From the NCBI RefSeq assembly GCF_021495345.1, contig NZ_CP099397.1, forward strand, positions 5,153,001 to 5,217,000: a DNA stretch of 64,000 nucleotides. Direction: 5' to 3'. The DNA comes from Pseudomonas hydrolytica. GTDB lineage: Bacteria > Pseudomonadota > Gammaproteobacteria > Pseudomonadales > Pseudomonadaceae. The notes beneath the pieces were generated by a model that ran no database searches, had not been told where the DNA came from, and was given only the letters and a program-made list of their open reading frames with translations. Position numbers and translations under genes: made by a program. This document shows, in pieces, positions 9,301 to 15,956 of the stretch (positions are counted from its first letter, which is position 1; each line of letters begins with the position of its first letter).

Positions 9301-9785
9301 AGCTGCAGATCGCCCTGCCCGCAGAGCTGGCGGGCAAACAAATACGCCTGCACCCAATCATGATCGAGAACGGCCTGCTCTGGATGCCCGATAAGCAGAG
9401 TGGATACCGCGCTGGCATGTACGGCAGTTATATCGCTGGAGGCCAATGGATCCCCACGGCTGCACTTGGAGACTTCGAGCGCAAAACTACCGCCTTTGCG
9501 CCCTATCAGGCCGGTGAGGCTCGAGTCTGGGAAGTCAGCCTTCCCCACTCCAAGGGTATGGATCGCTTAGAACTGGAGATTCACTACCCAAATGACTTAG
9601 TGTCACGCCGGGACGGACGCGGCTACCGATTCAGTATCGAGTTGGATGATATCACTGTCGGTAACTTGCAGGAAAACGGTCTGGAGAAAAGCCATATTTG
9701 CGAGCCTATCGACAGCGACAGCTTGATGCTAGTGGAGAAAGTTCCGGAGAATCAGCGTAATTATTATTATTTAAGAATAACTTAA
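6363..9785 (+). CDS. VasX/BTH_I2691-like T6SS effector, probable membrane-disrupting toxin
   Basis: A 1140-residue protein at the usual position of a VgrG-delivered effector. Its N-terminus (GHCPMKQGQVAIFPVRYAID; then LRDGWVYVF at residues 82-90) resembles the VasX-type N-terminal region, and the second segment fits the MIX effector pattern hRxGhhYhh. The middle is long and helical. Hydrophobic stretches appear at about residues 719-742, 760-782, 823-845 and 867-919, the last with two adjacent membrane spans. About 200 residues with beta character follow. Multiple late membrane helices suggest a pore former acting on the inner membrane of target bacteria; this is inferred from the VasX family. 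The next gene is the probable immunity gene. Codon use is less GC-rich toward the 3' end than in vgrG. Confidence 0.82.
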   Translation: MTDSNRQAAKDSLRATFPNSSATSTGHCPMKQGQVAIFPVRYAIDESPKKAGQPGPNPLPKDWLGLDEMPRLQTRTYTLRQLRDGWVYVFDRTANTFHEYRLKGHQFIRIAWGDQQLNQDTRTGSGDSKPYLLYPKASSLLIAYSPAQWTWRTCERMRSNPKLQRQWMREIDLSRYCKSLAAPHAARLPRLAELVADVDAGAACNDSRFMSSTLPTQAKTAEQSCKPAIGSDQIIGSVPDKDAALLLALQDPLAVVDDLAMQLTGRHIEQHLFEEKHHHRLDVAGHIEMFAGLPLDPFNESDWPTGVLKDEAKRQVFIRDAQKYLERYQELVRPSLPVLDASGSFGRSKALSMEGEALDAQYGKGTAAKLEKKARLWMDRAPLRKQVKYQEALDYRRDRHVELVALMRHIDRARNDLIPWLEYIHTDPGKVFLDPCSEQQSSLLIHTAQGLFDVLGQTEAGKNWLCQDYAKPKTLLGLAMYNFNSELASALEGIATNFAESGNLDPGLATSVVTRGNETFSVLDDNSVRNSKLFQAMSQPARQAYDTLQKVARTIASEAWQLLAYQLLPSLSPKFAPTWKPIAYSLVIVVTHIDTEVIRPYVVYDHGYRAKKQAWDMKFAQLQKKIRAQTRTATFGARHEQAAANRQLSLLYEEQQLLKAAEPDAILARGEVRVQQRTTLIEQRVEFLHTLGKSEAIAQMELKGRNYAAYLERVKKWMANGLGTGLASLVAALNMWNFKNTMDQARSDGHWSQDDLKALSGAGAQLGNAIMALALMPRWADISKLSVEAIVNRTPVTAKLAEVSIQSWVSANAELSAMVRAFALRAAGMATLGVIANGVDVWLLQSSAEKASGSDERLALRTKQFAAFSMGLLSVYQLGAGLFSAFGFGAVGLVFAPWLLLALFIAGVTYLVATFIANNLKREGLKLWLWRCCWTKDKAPYWPDTSQGRSDELKALHEILLRPTICAKTAKSSYGTSSVQLQIALPAELAGKQIRLHPIMIENGLLWMPDKQSGYRAGMYGSYIAGGQWIPTAALGDFERKTTAFAPYQAGEARVWEVSLPHSKGMDRLELEIHYPNDLVSRRDGRGYRFSIELDDITVGNLQENGLEKSHICEPIDSDSLMLVEKVPENQRNYYYLRIT

Positions 9786-9786
9786 T

Positions 9787-10536
9787 ATGAATATCTTCAG
9801 AATTTCGACACTCTGGGTACCCAGTTATCACCTAAAAATGGACTGGAAGCACCCAAAAAGACCTGCACTCAAAGAATGGACTATTAAGGCCTTTGACGGA
9901 AGGCTTCTGTTAGCATGCCTAGGCGGATTAGGCGCAATACCTTGCCTACTATTTGCTTACTTTGCATTAACTATGGGGTGGGTGGTAAATCTGATGCTCA
10001 CCATATTTGCTTTATTTATATTTATTAATACATTCCTCCTAAAGCAATTTTATGCAATACGCTTAACTGATACTGGAGGAGAAATATGTCATTGGAAAGC
10101 TTTACCCGATTTTTTATTTTCTAGCATGCCATGGCTTATGCTATTATATATTTTATTTATTATTTGGGGATTATCACAATCACCGGAAATGGCTTTAGGA
10201 GCTCTAGCCAGCGGCGCTGGGCTTGGTATCGTATATGCTTTAATTGCTACATCCAAAGGATATAAGGAGTCTCAGCTTCGCTTTCAACAGTGGGACTTTG
10301 AGTGGAATGAAATATATGAAGCCATATATGACCGCAAAAGCCACGCAATAGGCTTTAATGTAATCGAGTCAAAACCTTACATAGCTCGCTTCAAGGAAGA
10401 AAATGAGAACTTCTACAGCTGCCGTATATACTTTCACCCCAAAATGGCCGAACAAATCCTCCAGATATTTAAAGAAAAATTAGGTCCAAACATCCCAATA
10501 AAAGAAGGACGTATACATTACAGGACAATTGATTAG
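9787..10536 (+). CDS. Putative immunity protein, polytopic inner-membrane protein
   Basis: A 249-residue protein starting one base after the toxin stop codon, so translation is probably coupled. It shows four likely membrane segments (about residues 40-62, 64-86, 112-130, 136-154) and a charged C-terminal cytoplasmic domain of about 95 residues. Membrane location suits protection against a pore-forming toxin. The gene is clearly AT-rich compared with its surroundings, a usual sign of a transferred, fast-evolving immunity gene. I recognise no named family; the role is inferred from position and topology. Confidence 0.7.
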   Translation: MNIFRISTLWVPSYHLKMDWKHPKRPALKEWTIKAFDGRLLLACLGGLGAIPCLLFAYFALTMGWVVNLMLTIFALFIFINTFLLKQFYAIRLTDTGGEICHWKALPDFLFSSMPWLMLLYILFIIWGLSQSPEMALGALASGAGLGIVYALIATSKGYKESQLRFQQWDFEWNEIYEAIYDRKSHAIGFNVIESKPYIARFKEENENFYSCRIYFHPKMAEQILQIFKEKLGPNIPIKEGRIHYRTID

Positions 10537-10581
10537 AGCTTAGGAAACCACTGAAATGAGCGGGCCTCTTGATCGTTTCTG

Positions 10582-10842
10582 ATCAATCATGAATGGCGAG
10601 TGCGCGCACCATTGCGCCTGGCACTGGATACCGGCGAAAAAGACTGCCTCCCTGGCGCACTCGTCTGGCTATTCCCGGCACCGCCGATCGGCCTGGGCAC
10701 GGGCTTGGCCGGCCTGGCTGCCGCTCTGAATATGTAGAACTTCAAGAACACCATGGATCAGGCACGAGCAGATGGTCATTGGAGCCAGGATGATGTGAAG
10801 GCATTCAGCAACGCGGGCGTGCCTGCCGGGCTCCATTACTAA
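10582..10842 (+). pseudogene. Fragment of a second T6SS toxin gene
   Basis: The reading frame at 10690-10842 repeats toxin residues about 720-765 of the intact gene (GLGTGLAGLAAALNM, stop, NFKNTMDQARADGHWSQDD) with a TAG at 10735 in place of TGG, and DNA identity to 8524-8660 is high. Upstream in the same frame, from 10582, EWRVRAPLRLALDTGEKDCL does not match the intact toxin and may come from another variant. No start, ribosome site or full domain remains. It is a remnant of a related effector that was displaced or deleted. Confidence 0.75.
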
Positions 10843-10857
10843 ATTCAGTGAAATACC

Positions 10858-11148
10858 ATGCGTGCCACATGGCCTAATTTCACAAATAAAGAGAGATTCA
10901 ACAAATATATGAGCCAATTGGATGAAAAGTTCGATATCGGTTTTCGTGCCGCCGTATTGTTAGTCGGCGGCTTGGCGGGTTTTGTTTTTAGCGCATACAA
11001 AGCTCATGAAGAATTTGCCTGGGGAGATGATGCTGCCTGGGGATATGTCCTTATCGGTATAGGTGCTGCCATGCTGGCCGGGATAGGGCTTCGCCAAGCC
11101 TTGGGTCTTTACAGGTTGCTAATGAGCAAGGATATCTCTGGTAACTAG
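10858..11148 (+). CDS. Small two-span membrane protein, possible orphan immunity protein
   Basis: A 96-residue protein with two likely membrane helices (about residues 29-45, AAVLLVGGLAGFVFSAY, and 61-80, WGYVLIGIGAAMLAGIGL) and a short charged tail. An alternative ATG at 10912 would give a 78-residue form beginning MSQLDEKFDIGF. It lies directly after toxin debris and before vgrG debris, where immunity genes of lost effectors often persist. I recognise no family. Function is unassigned. Confidence 0.5.
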   Translation: MRATWPNFTNKERFNKYMSQLDEKFDIGFRAAVLLVGGLAGFVFSAYKAHEEFAWGDDAAWGYVLIGIGAAMLAGIGLRQALGLYRLLMSKDISGN

Positions 11149-11194
11149 TTAAGAGGAATATAGGAGCGAATCGGGGACAGACCACGATTTAAAG

Positions 11195-11335
11195 CGTATC
11201 TTCCAGCATCTGACGGTGGAAAAGATCATCGCCCAAGTGCTCGAAGAACACGGTATCCAGAGCGATGCTATGATTTTCAGCTCGGCTCGATTGGGTTTGT
11301 ACCAAGTGGCAAGCGCACCCGGTACTGCTGCAATC
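11195..11335 (+). pseudogene. vgrG remnant
   Basis: Bases 11195-11268 match vgrG 3754-3828 closely (RIFQHLTVEKIIAQVLEEHG versus RIFQHLTVEKIITQVLEEHG). A one-base deletion near 11268 then shifts the frame; after it FQLGS and later a faint TRYC/REYC match can still be read. Only about 45 codons of a 690-codon gene survive. The motif CGGGGACAGACCACGATTT lies immediately upstream (11172-11190); from memory this motif is common near REP-associated transposases in Pseudomonas. The copy shows that a second vgrG module once stood here. Confidence 0.75.
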
Positions 11336-11920
11336 CAAGCGTTTGAAAATGGTGCTCAGAAGATCTCCCTTTGGTGTAGAAGGCGTAGCGCCTCCATGGT
11401 CGAGGCAGAAAACCCAGCCCGCTACCTTCTAACTAATCGCGCCGTACTGATAAATGGCAAGCGCTTACCTCGGGACAAACTGCCACCGCAAACCGTCGGT
11501 CCGATGTTGTATGTACTTAGTGAGCATTATGTAGAAAGCTTTCATGAGCATCAGGAAAAGGCAATCGTTCTGCTACTTAGCCACCTTTATCGCCGCTGGC
11601 GTCACTTTATTGAAGCCTTGGAACACTGTTCGCCGAATGGCGCCAAGGTTAATGCGATGGAAAGCCTTAATCGCCTTAACCGCCTGCTCGATAGACAGCA
11701 GGAGTTCAATCGATTTATCGAGCAACTGGCCGTACGCGGCCTACCGGACGCCGTGGATGCCGTGGATGCCGTGGATGCCAGCTCGAGTGTGGTGCTGGCC
11801 TGGACACCGACGGAAGCATGGCGCAAGCGCGACGTTCTGATCGCGGCGAGATCCAGTGGGCAGTTCGACGGGCTAGCCAAAAAAAGCAAGGGTTCCCAAC
11901 AGGGAACCCTTATCTCTTAA
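11216..11920 (+). CDS. Chimeric open frame: vgrG remnant joined to an unknown helical protein
   Basis: The frame of 234 codons starts inside the vgrG remnant (MEKIIAQVLEEHGIQ), loses that match after the frameshift, then continues as an unrelated helical sequence (YLLTNRAVLINGKRLP; LSEHYVESFHEHQEKAIVLL). Near the end a 9-base tandem repeat gives DAVDAVDAVDA. Its last 11 codons lie in the terminator of the opposite-strand gene. The downstream part may be the 3' end of a degraded effector or adaptor gene. Expression is doubtful and no function can be given. Confidence 0.3.
   Translation: MEKIIAQVLEEHGIQSDAMIFSSARLGLYQVASAPGTAAIQAFENGAQKISLWCRRRSASMVEAENPARYLLTNRAVLINGKRLPRDKLPPQTVGPMLYVLSEHYVESFHEHQEKAIVLLLSHLYRRWRHFIEALEHCSPNGAKVNAMESLNRLNRLLDRQQEFNRFIEQLAVRGLPDAVDAVDAVDASSSVVLAWTPTEAWRKRDVLIAARSSGQFDGLAKKSKGSQQGTLIS
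11750..11780. repeat. 9-bp tandem repeat (GCCGTGGAT)
   Basis: Three consecutive copies of GCCGTGGAT plus a partial copy encode Asp-Ala-Val repeats in the unknown frame above. Such a short array can change length by slippage without breaking the frame. Confidence 0.75.
11888..11911 (-). terminator. Rho-independent terminator of the SUMF1 lipoprotein gene
   Basis: A perfect 10-bp stem (AAGGGTTCCC / GGGAACCCTT) with a 4-base loop lies just after the minus-strand stop at 11917. On the minus strand it is followed by GC and a run of seven T, so it terminates leftward transcription. It overlaps the end of the doubtful plus-strand frame. Confidence 0.85.
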
Positions 11921-12909
11921 AGTTTCTGGTCGAGCTGAATAGCGCAGCGGAAACTGGTTCCAGGATAATATCCATCCTGTTCTGGCTTATCTGCCCAGCG
12001 TCGAACTGTATTGGCGGACTGCCAACCTGACTCAAAGTAGTTTGATCCTCGACGAATCTTCTGGGTACCTGCAGTTGGCCCTTGTGGATTATCAACAGGC
12101 GAATCCCTGTAATAATCAGGGCCATACCAGTCATTGACCCAGTCGGTGGCGTTACCTGCCATATCATATAGGCCCAATGGATTCGGGGCGAACTGCCCAA
12201 CGGGATGTATTTCAGTATCTTCATCACGAGGGATATTACGCCCATAGTCCAGGCTTCCCGTATCCGTAGGGAACTGCACGTACTGCCCACGATTGCGGGC
12301 GGCATATTCCCATTGTGCCTCGGTCGGCAAGTCAATTGGATAGCCACTGAGCTGACCTAGCCACAGACAATAGTCTTTGGCCTCCTGCCATTCTTTGGGT
12401 GGAGCGGGCTTGTTCGAATCAAATTCACCAGCTAAGTCTTTTCTTTTTCGGTACTCCGCATCAAATAACGGCAATCCCTGGCTAGTACGGAACAAATCGA
12501 AAGCCCCCAACCGAGTCTGATAACTCGCCAGGTAGTAGCTACTCAAACGTACCTTGTGCAGGTGATCATCGTCGTAACTGCCGGTGATGGGGCACAGCTC
12601 ATCCGGCTCGTAGCCATAGGGCCAGGTGCCCATATTGGTCTGGTCGAAATCGCAGGGCGCGCCAAAATCCCCCATTTCGAACTCACCACCCTCGATAAAC
12701 ACCATCTCATCCAGCGAACGCACCACCGTATCGAGCATCTGGCTACGCAATTCAGACAAGAGCTTGGGATACTGTGAGTCGATACGTTCGGCGATAGCCG
12801 CAACCTTTTCCGGGCCAAGCCTTTCGCTTTTCGGCAAAGGCTGCGACTGTGCCTGACAGCCGGCCACCAGCAGCGGCGTGAGAAAAAAAGATAACAATCG
12901 GTTATTCAT
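11917..12909 (-). CDS. SUMF1/formylglycine-generating-enzyme-fold lipoprotein
   Basis: A 330-residue protein with a signal peptide and a clear lipobox (LLVAGC), so it should be a lipoprotein. The FGE/SUMF1 fold covers about residues 70-325, with markers MVFIEGGEFEMGDFG, LPTEAQWEYAARNRGQYV, GLYDMAGNATDWVNDWYGPD and RRGSNYFESG. The ATG at 12909 is preferred to a TTG six bases earlier. The catalytic cysteines of true sulfatase activators are not evident near the C-terminus, so a structural or binding role is likely. Related lipoproteins occur beside T6SS effectors and as TagR in the H1-T6SS control pathway, so it may protect against a lost effector. That link is inference. Confidence 0.75.
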   Translation of the reverse strand: MNNRLLSFFLTPLLVAGCQAQSQPLPKSERLGPEKVAAIAERIDSQYPKLLSELRSQMLDTVVRSLDEMVFIEGGEFEMGDFGAPCDFDQTNMGTWPYGYEPDELCPITGSYDDDHLHKVRLSSYYLASYQTRLGAFDLFRTSQGLPLFDAEYRKRKDLAGEFDSNKPAPPKEWQEAKDYCLWLGQLSGYPIDLPTEAQWEYAARNRGQYVQFPTDTGSLDYGRNIPRDEDTEIHPVGQFAPNPLGLYDMAGNATDWVNDWYGPDYYRDSPVDNPQGPTAGTQKIRRGSNYFESGWQSANTVRRWADKPEQDGYYPGTSFRCAIQLDQKL

Positions 12910-13029
12910 CGGCAACGTCCCTATTCAATCCGCTTGGCGGCTCTGGCTCAGAGGCTTGCCAGAGAAAAATCTGCGTCCTGTCATGGCAAAACTCTGGTGA
13001 GTGACTGACTGCGTCTTCGACAGCTAGTT

Positions 13030-14277
13030 CTATGCAAGCTGAGCCACCACGCGCGTGTGCATCAGCACGAGGCCCAACACCAGCATCCCCAACACCCCCG
13101 CCCCGACGAACAACCCCTCATAGCCCAACACCTTGGCCAGCACCCCGCTGCTGGCTCCGACGAAGCCGGACAGCAACACCTGTGCCGAGGCCTGCAGGGT
13201 GAAGTCGGCGCCTTCATGTTCGGGGCGGCACATGCGCATCATCGCGGCGAACAGGGCGACGGTGGACATGCCGTCGGCCACCTGCTCGAACAGGGCCACG
13301 GCATAGACCAGCCCGACATTGCCGCCCTGCCCCACCAGCAGCGCCATTGCGGCGATGCCGATGGCCTGCAGGGCGCCGAACAGGATCAGTGCGCGCAGTA
13401 CGCCGATGCGGGCGTAGAGCAGGCCGCCGAGCACCGCGCCAGCGATGCCGGCCAGGCTGCTGATCAGAGTCAGTTGGCCGAGCGCTGCACTGCTCCAGCC
13501 CTGGTCCACCAGCATCGGCTTGATCATCGGCGAGCCCAGCGAATCGCCCAGCTTGAAGGTCAGCACCACCGCCAGCCACAGGAGCATGCCGGGCTGCGCC
13601 AACAGGCCGCGATAGTGGTTCAGCAGCAGGCGCGGGCCGAGGGCGGTTTCGGCCAGGGCGGGCTGGAAGGGCATAACGCGGCGTTCGGGAAATAGCCAGA
13701 TCGGCACGGTCATCAGCAGGATCAGGCCGGCCAGCAGGCCAAGCGCCAGGTTCCAGCCCAGCGGGTCGATCACCAGCAGCAGGCCGCTGCCGCTGACGAT
13801 CATACCGACCTTGTAGCCGCCGACCTGCAGACTGTTGCCGAGGCCGCGCCAGCGCTCGGGCAGCAGGCGCACGGTAAGGCCATCAGTGGCGATGTCCTGG
13901 GTCGATGCCAGCAGATTGATCAGCAGCAGCAGGCCAAGCAGCAGCCACAGGCCAGAGCCGAACAGGGTCTGCGGCGCCAGCATCGCCAGCACGGCCACGC
14001 AGACGATCACGCTCGTCTGCAGCGGCAGGATCCAGCCACGGTGGTGACCCAGTCGCGGCGAGGCCAGGCGGTCGACCCAGGGCGCCCAGAGCACCTTGAG
14101 CAGCCAGGGCAGCGCCAGCAGTTTGAGCAGGCCGATCAATGCCAGATCGACGCCATGCTGACGCAGAAGCACCGGAAACGAGTGGGCGATCAGCCCGGAC
14201 GGCAGGCCTTGCGCGCAATAGAGCGAGGCCAGCAGCACCAGCGTGGCGTTGGATGGGCGAGGTGCGGTTGGCGACAT
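13030..14277 (-). CDS. MFS permease, AmpG/PAT family-like
   Basis: A 415-residue inner-membrane protein with about 12 hydrophobic spans and no large soluble domain. Features typical of the AmpG group include the N-terminal LYCAQGLPSGLIAHSFPVLL, the TM2-3 loop WAPWVDRLASPRLGHHRGWI and LASTQDIATDGLTVRLLPE. AmpG proteins import anhydromuropeptides for cell-wall recycling and AmpC induction; the shorter Pseudomonas paralogue AmpP (PA4218, about 414 residues) matches in length. The substrate cannot be told from sequence. The ATG at 14277 is preferred over a TTG at 14295. It stands alone between the T6SS island and znuA. Confidence 0.8.
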   Translation of the reverse strand: MSPTAPRPSNATLVLLASLYCAQGLPSGLIAHSFPVLLRQHGVDLALIGLLKLLALPWLLKVLWAPWVDRLASPRLGHHRGWILPLQTSVIVCVAVLAMLAPQTLFGSGLWLLLGLLLLINLLASTQDIATDGLTVRLLPERWRGLGNSLQVGGYKVGMIVSGSGLLLVIDPLGWNLALGLLAGLILLMTVPIWLFPERRVMPFQPALAETALGPRLLLNHYRGLLAQPGMLLWLAVVLTFKLGDSLGSPMIKPMLVDQGWSSAALGQLTLISSLAGIAGAVLGGLLYARIGVLRALILFGALQAIGIAAMALLVGQGGNVGLVYAVALFEQVADGMSTVALFAAMMRMCRPEHEGADFTLQASAQVLLSGFVGASSGVLAKVLGYEGLFVGAGVLGMLVLGLVLMHTRVVAQLA

Positions 14278-14352
14278 GGCAGGCGCTCGCGGCAAAAGCG
14301 CAAGCCTAGTGGTTTGCGCCGGTCAGCGGCAATGCGGGGACGGTTACGGTTC

Positions 14353-14427
14353 GTAGGGTGCGCCGTGCGCACCGGCTTTCGCACCATCCATGGTGCGCAC
14401 AACCTAGGCGGTGCCGCGACGCCCTAC
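14353..14427. repeat. REPIN-like doublet, copy a
   Basis: Left arm GTAGGGTGCGCCGTGCGC(ACC) is itself a hairpin (GGTGCGC-CGT-GCGCACC); a decayed inverted arm follows and ends in GCCCTAC. The final CTA, read on the minus strand, is the TAG stop codon of znuA. Seven further copies or part copies occur in this window. Confidence 0.75.
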
Positions 14428-15404
14428 AAACTGCCCAGACACTCGGCCAGGCCACCCGCCAGGTTTTCCAGCAGTTGTTCGTAAGCGGTGGCAGTGACCG
14501 GCAGGTCGCCTCCCAGGGCATCGAGCTCGGCCAGCTTGACCGGCAGGCCAGCGGTAAGGGTTTCGGCCAGACGCGGGCGCAGAGGCGGCTCGCTGAACAC
14601 GCAGCTGGGCCCGGCCTGCTGCAGGCGCTTGCGCATGGCAGCGACGTGGCGGGCGCCGGGTTGCACTTCGGTGAGCACGCTGAACACGCCGGCATGCTTG
14701 AGGCCATAGGCGGCCTCGAAGTAGTCGTAGGCCTCGTGGAAGACGAAGTAGGGTTTGCCCTGCAGCGCCACCAGAGTTGGACGAATGCGGCCGTCCAGGG
14801 CATCCAGGCGCGCCTCGAAGGCTTGCAGGTTGGCGGCGTAGCGCGCGGCGTTGGCAGCGTCGAGCTTGGCCAGGTCGGCGGCCATGCGCGCAGCGATCAG
14901 CTTGGCATTGGCCGGCAGCAGCCAGAGATGGGCATCCAGGCTGCCGGGGCGATGGTCATGATCGTGCCCCAGACCGTCGTCCGCGTGCTCGTACTCGTGG
15001 TCATGGTCATGGTCATGGTCATGGTCATGGTCATGGTCATGGTCATGGTCATCATGATGAGCCTCGGCATGGCTGTCGCCGAAACGCCGCAGAGTCATGC
15101 CGGGCAGCTCCTGCACCGCCACGTTCGGTTTGCTGCGCCCCTCCAGCACCCGTGGCAGGAAGGCTTCCATGTCCGGGCCGATCCAGTACAGCAGGTCGGC
15201 ATTGCGTACCCGGCGCACGTCCGACGGACGCAGCGCGTAATGGTGCGGCGAGGCGCCCGGGGGCAGCAGCACATCGGGGGAACCGACGCCGTCCTGCACC
15301 GCCGCGGCGATCAGTTGCAGCGGCTTGATGCTGGTAAGCAGGCGCACCTCGGCCTGGGCATTGGCGACGAACAGCAAGGTAATGAGGCAGAAAAGACGCG
15401 ACAC
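14424..15404 (-). CDS. znuA: Zinc ABC transporter periplasmic binding protein ZnuA
   Basis: Captures Zn2+ in the periplasm and hands it to ZnuB. The 326-residue protein starts at a GTG (15404) giving the signal peptide MSRLFCLITLLFVANAQA, then the cluster A-I fold with the first metal-ligand His in GASPHHYALRPSDV. A His/Asp loop (about residues 106-147, HD repeats) is typical of ZnuA and is encoded by a hexanucleotide repeat. Later ligand regions include WLLPANAKLIA and YFVFHEAYDYFEAAYGL. It is divergent from zur with a Zur-like site between. Its stop codon TAG is provided by a dispersed repeat. Confidence 0.95.
   Translation of the reverse strand: MSRLFCLITLLFVANAQAEVRLLTSIKPLQLIAAAVQDGVGSPDVLLPPGASPHHYALRPSDVRRVRNADLLYWIGPDMEAFLPRVLEGRSKPNVAVQELPGMTLRRFGDSHAEAHHDDHDHDHDHDHDHDHDHDHEYEHADDGLGHDHDHRPGSLDAHLWLLPANAKLIAARMAADLAKLDAANAARYAANLQAFEARLDALDGRIRPTLVALQGKPYFVFHEAYDYFEAAYGLKHAGVFSVLTEVQPGARHVAAMRKRLQQAGPSCVFSEPPLRPRLAETLTAGLPVKLAELDALGGDLPVTATAYEQLLENLAGGLAECLGSL
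15001..15048. repeat. Hexanucleotide microsatellite in znuA (TCATGG x8)
   Basis: Eight exact consecutive TCATGG units, flanked by near-copies, encode the alternating His-Asp loop of ZnuA on the minus strand. Slippage would add or remove His-Asp pairs in frame. Confidence 0.95.
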
Positions 15405-15431
15405 GGGGCATACTCGGGCGGGATTGAACGG

Positions 15432-15444
15432 GTAATATAATAAC
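15432..15444. promoter_or_regulatory. Probable Zur site between znuA and zur
   Basis: GTAATATAATAAC is an AT-rich, partly palindromic 13-mer resembling the gammaproteobacterial Zur box core (GTTATA...TATAAC). It lies 28 bp upstream of znuA and 27 bp upstream of zur. It is a weaker palindrome than the box at 56929, but the position between zur and a zinc importer supports it. Confidence 0.65.
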
Positions 15445-15470
15445 GTCTCTCACCTGCGCCGTCCTTGCCC

Positions 15471-15956
15471 ATGACCGACACGCCCCTGGCCTCGCGCCCC
15501 CACGACCATTCCCGCTGCGTCAGCCATGCCCTGGCCGAGGCCGAAGCCATCTGCGCCCGTCAGGGCCTGCGCCTGACCGCCCTGCGCAAGCGGGTGCTGG
15601 AGCTGGTCTGGGCCAGCCACAAGCCGCTCGGCGCCTACGACATCCTCGGCGTGCTGAGCGAGGCAGACGGCCGCCGTGCGGCGCCGCCGACCGTCTATCG
15701 CGCGCTGGATTTCCTTCTGGAAAACGGCCTGGTGCACCGCATCGCCTCGCTCAACGCCTTCGTCGGCTGCAGCCATCCGGAGCACGCGCACCAGGGCCAG
15801 TTCCTGATCTGCCGGAGCTGCCACGCCGCCACCGAACTGGAACAGCCGGCCATCAGCCAGGCCATCGTCGACGGGGCGGCCGGCGTTGGTTTCGCCGTGG
15901 AAAGCCAGACCGTGGAAGTGGTCGGCCTGTGCGCAGGCTGCAAGGGCAAGGCATGA
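15471..15956 (+). CDS. zur: Zinc uptake regulator Zur (Fur family)
   Basis: Zn2+-sensing repressor of zinc import and zinc-sparing genes. The 161-residue product has the Fur winged helix ([46 protein letters not shown], about residues 34-85), the structural zinc pairs CRSCH and CAGC, and sensing-site residues in [15 protein letters not shown]. The ATG at 15471 is chosen over a TTG two codons earlier. It overlaps znuC by four bases (ATGA), giving a zur-znuC-znuB operon. Predicted targets in this window are the znuA/zur site and the box at 56929. Confidence 0.93.
   Translation: MTDTPLASRPHDHSRCVSHALAEAEAICARQGLRLTALRKRVLELVWASHKPLGAYDILGVLSEADGRRAAPPTVYRALDFLLENGLVHRIASLNAFVGCSHPEHAHQGQFLICRSCHAATELEQPAISQAIVDGAAGVGFAVESQTVEVVGLCAGCKGKA

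Noticed and set aside
11917..12909. Active sulfatase-modifying enzyme
   Set aside because: No sulfatase nearby and no evident catalytic Cys pair; kept as an FGE-fold lipoprotein of unknown role.
15001..15048. Possible CRISPR or regulatory repeat array
   Set aside because: Uniform 6-bp unit without spacers, inside znuA, encoding His-Asp pairs: a coding microsatellite.
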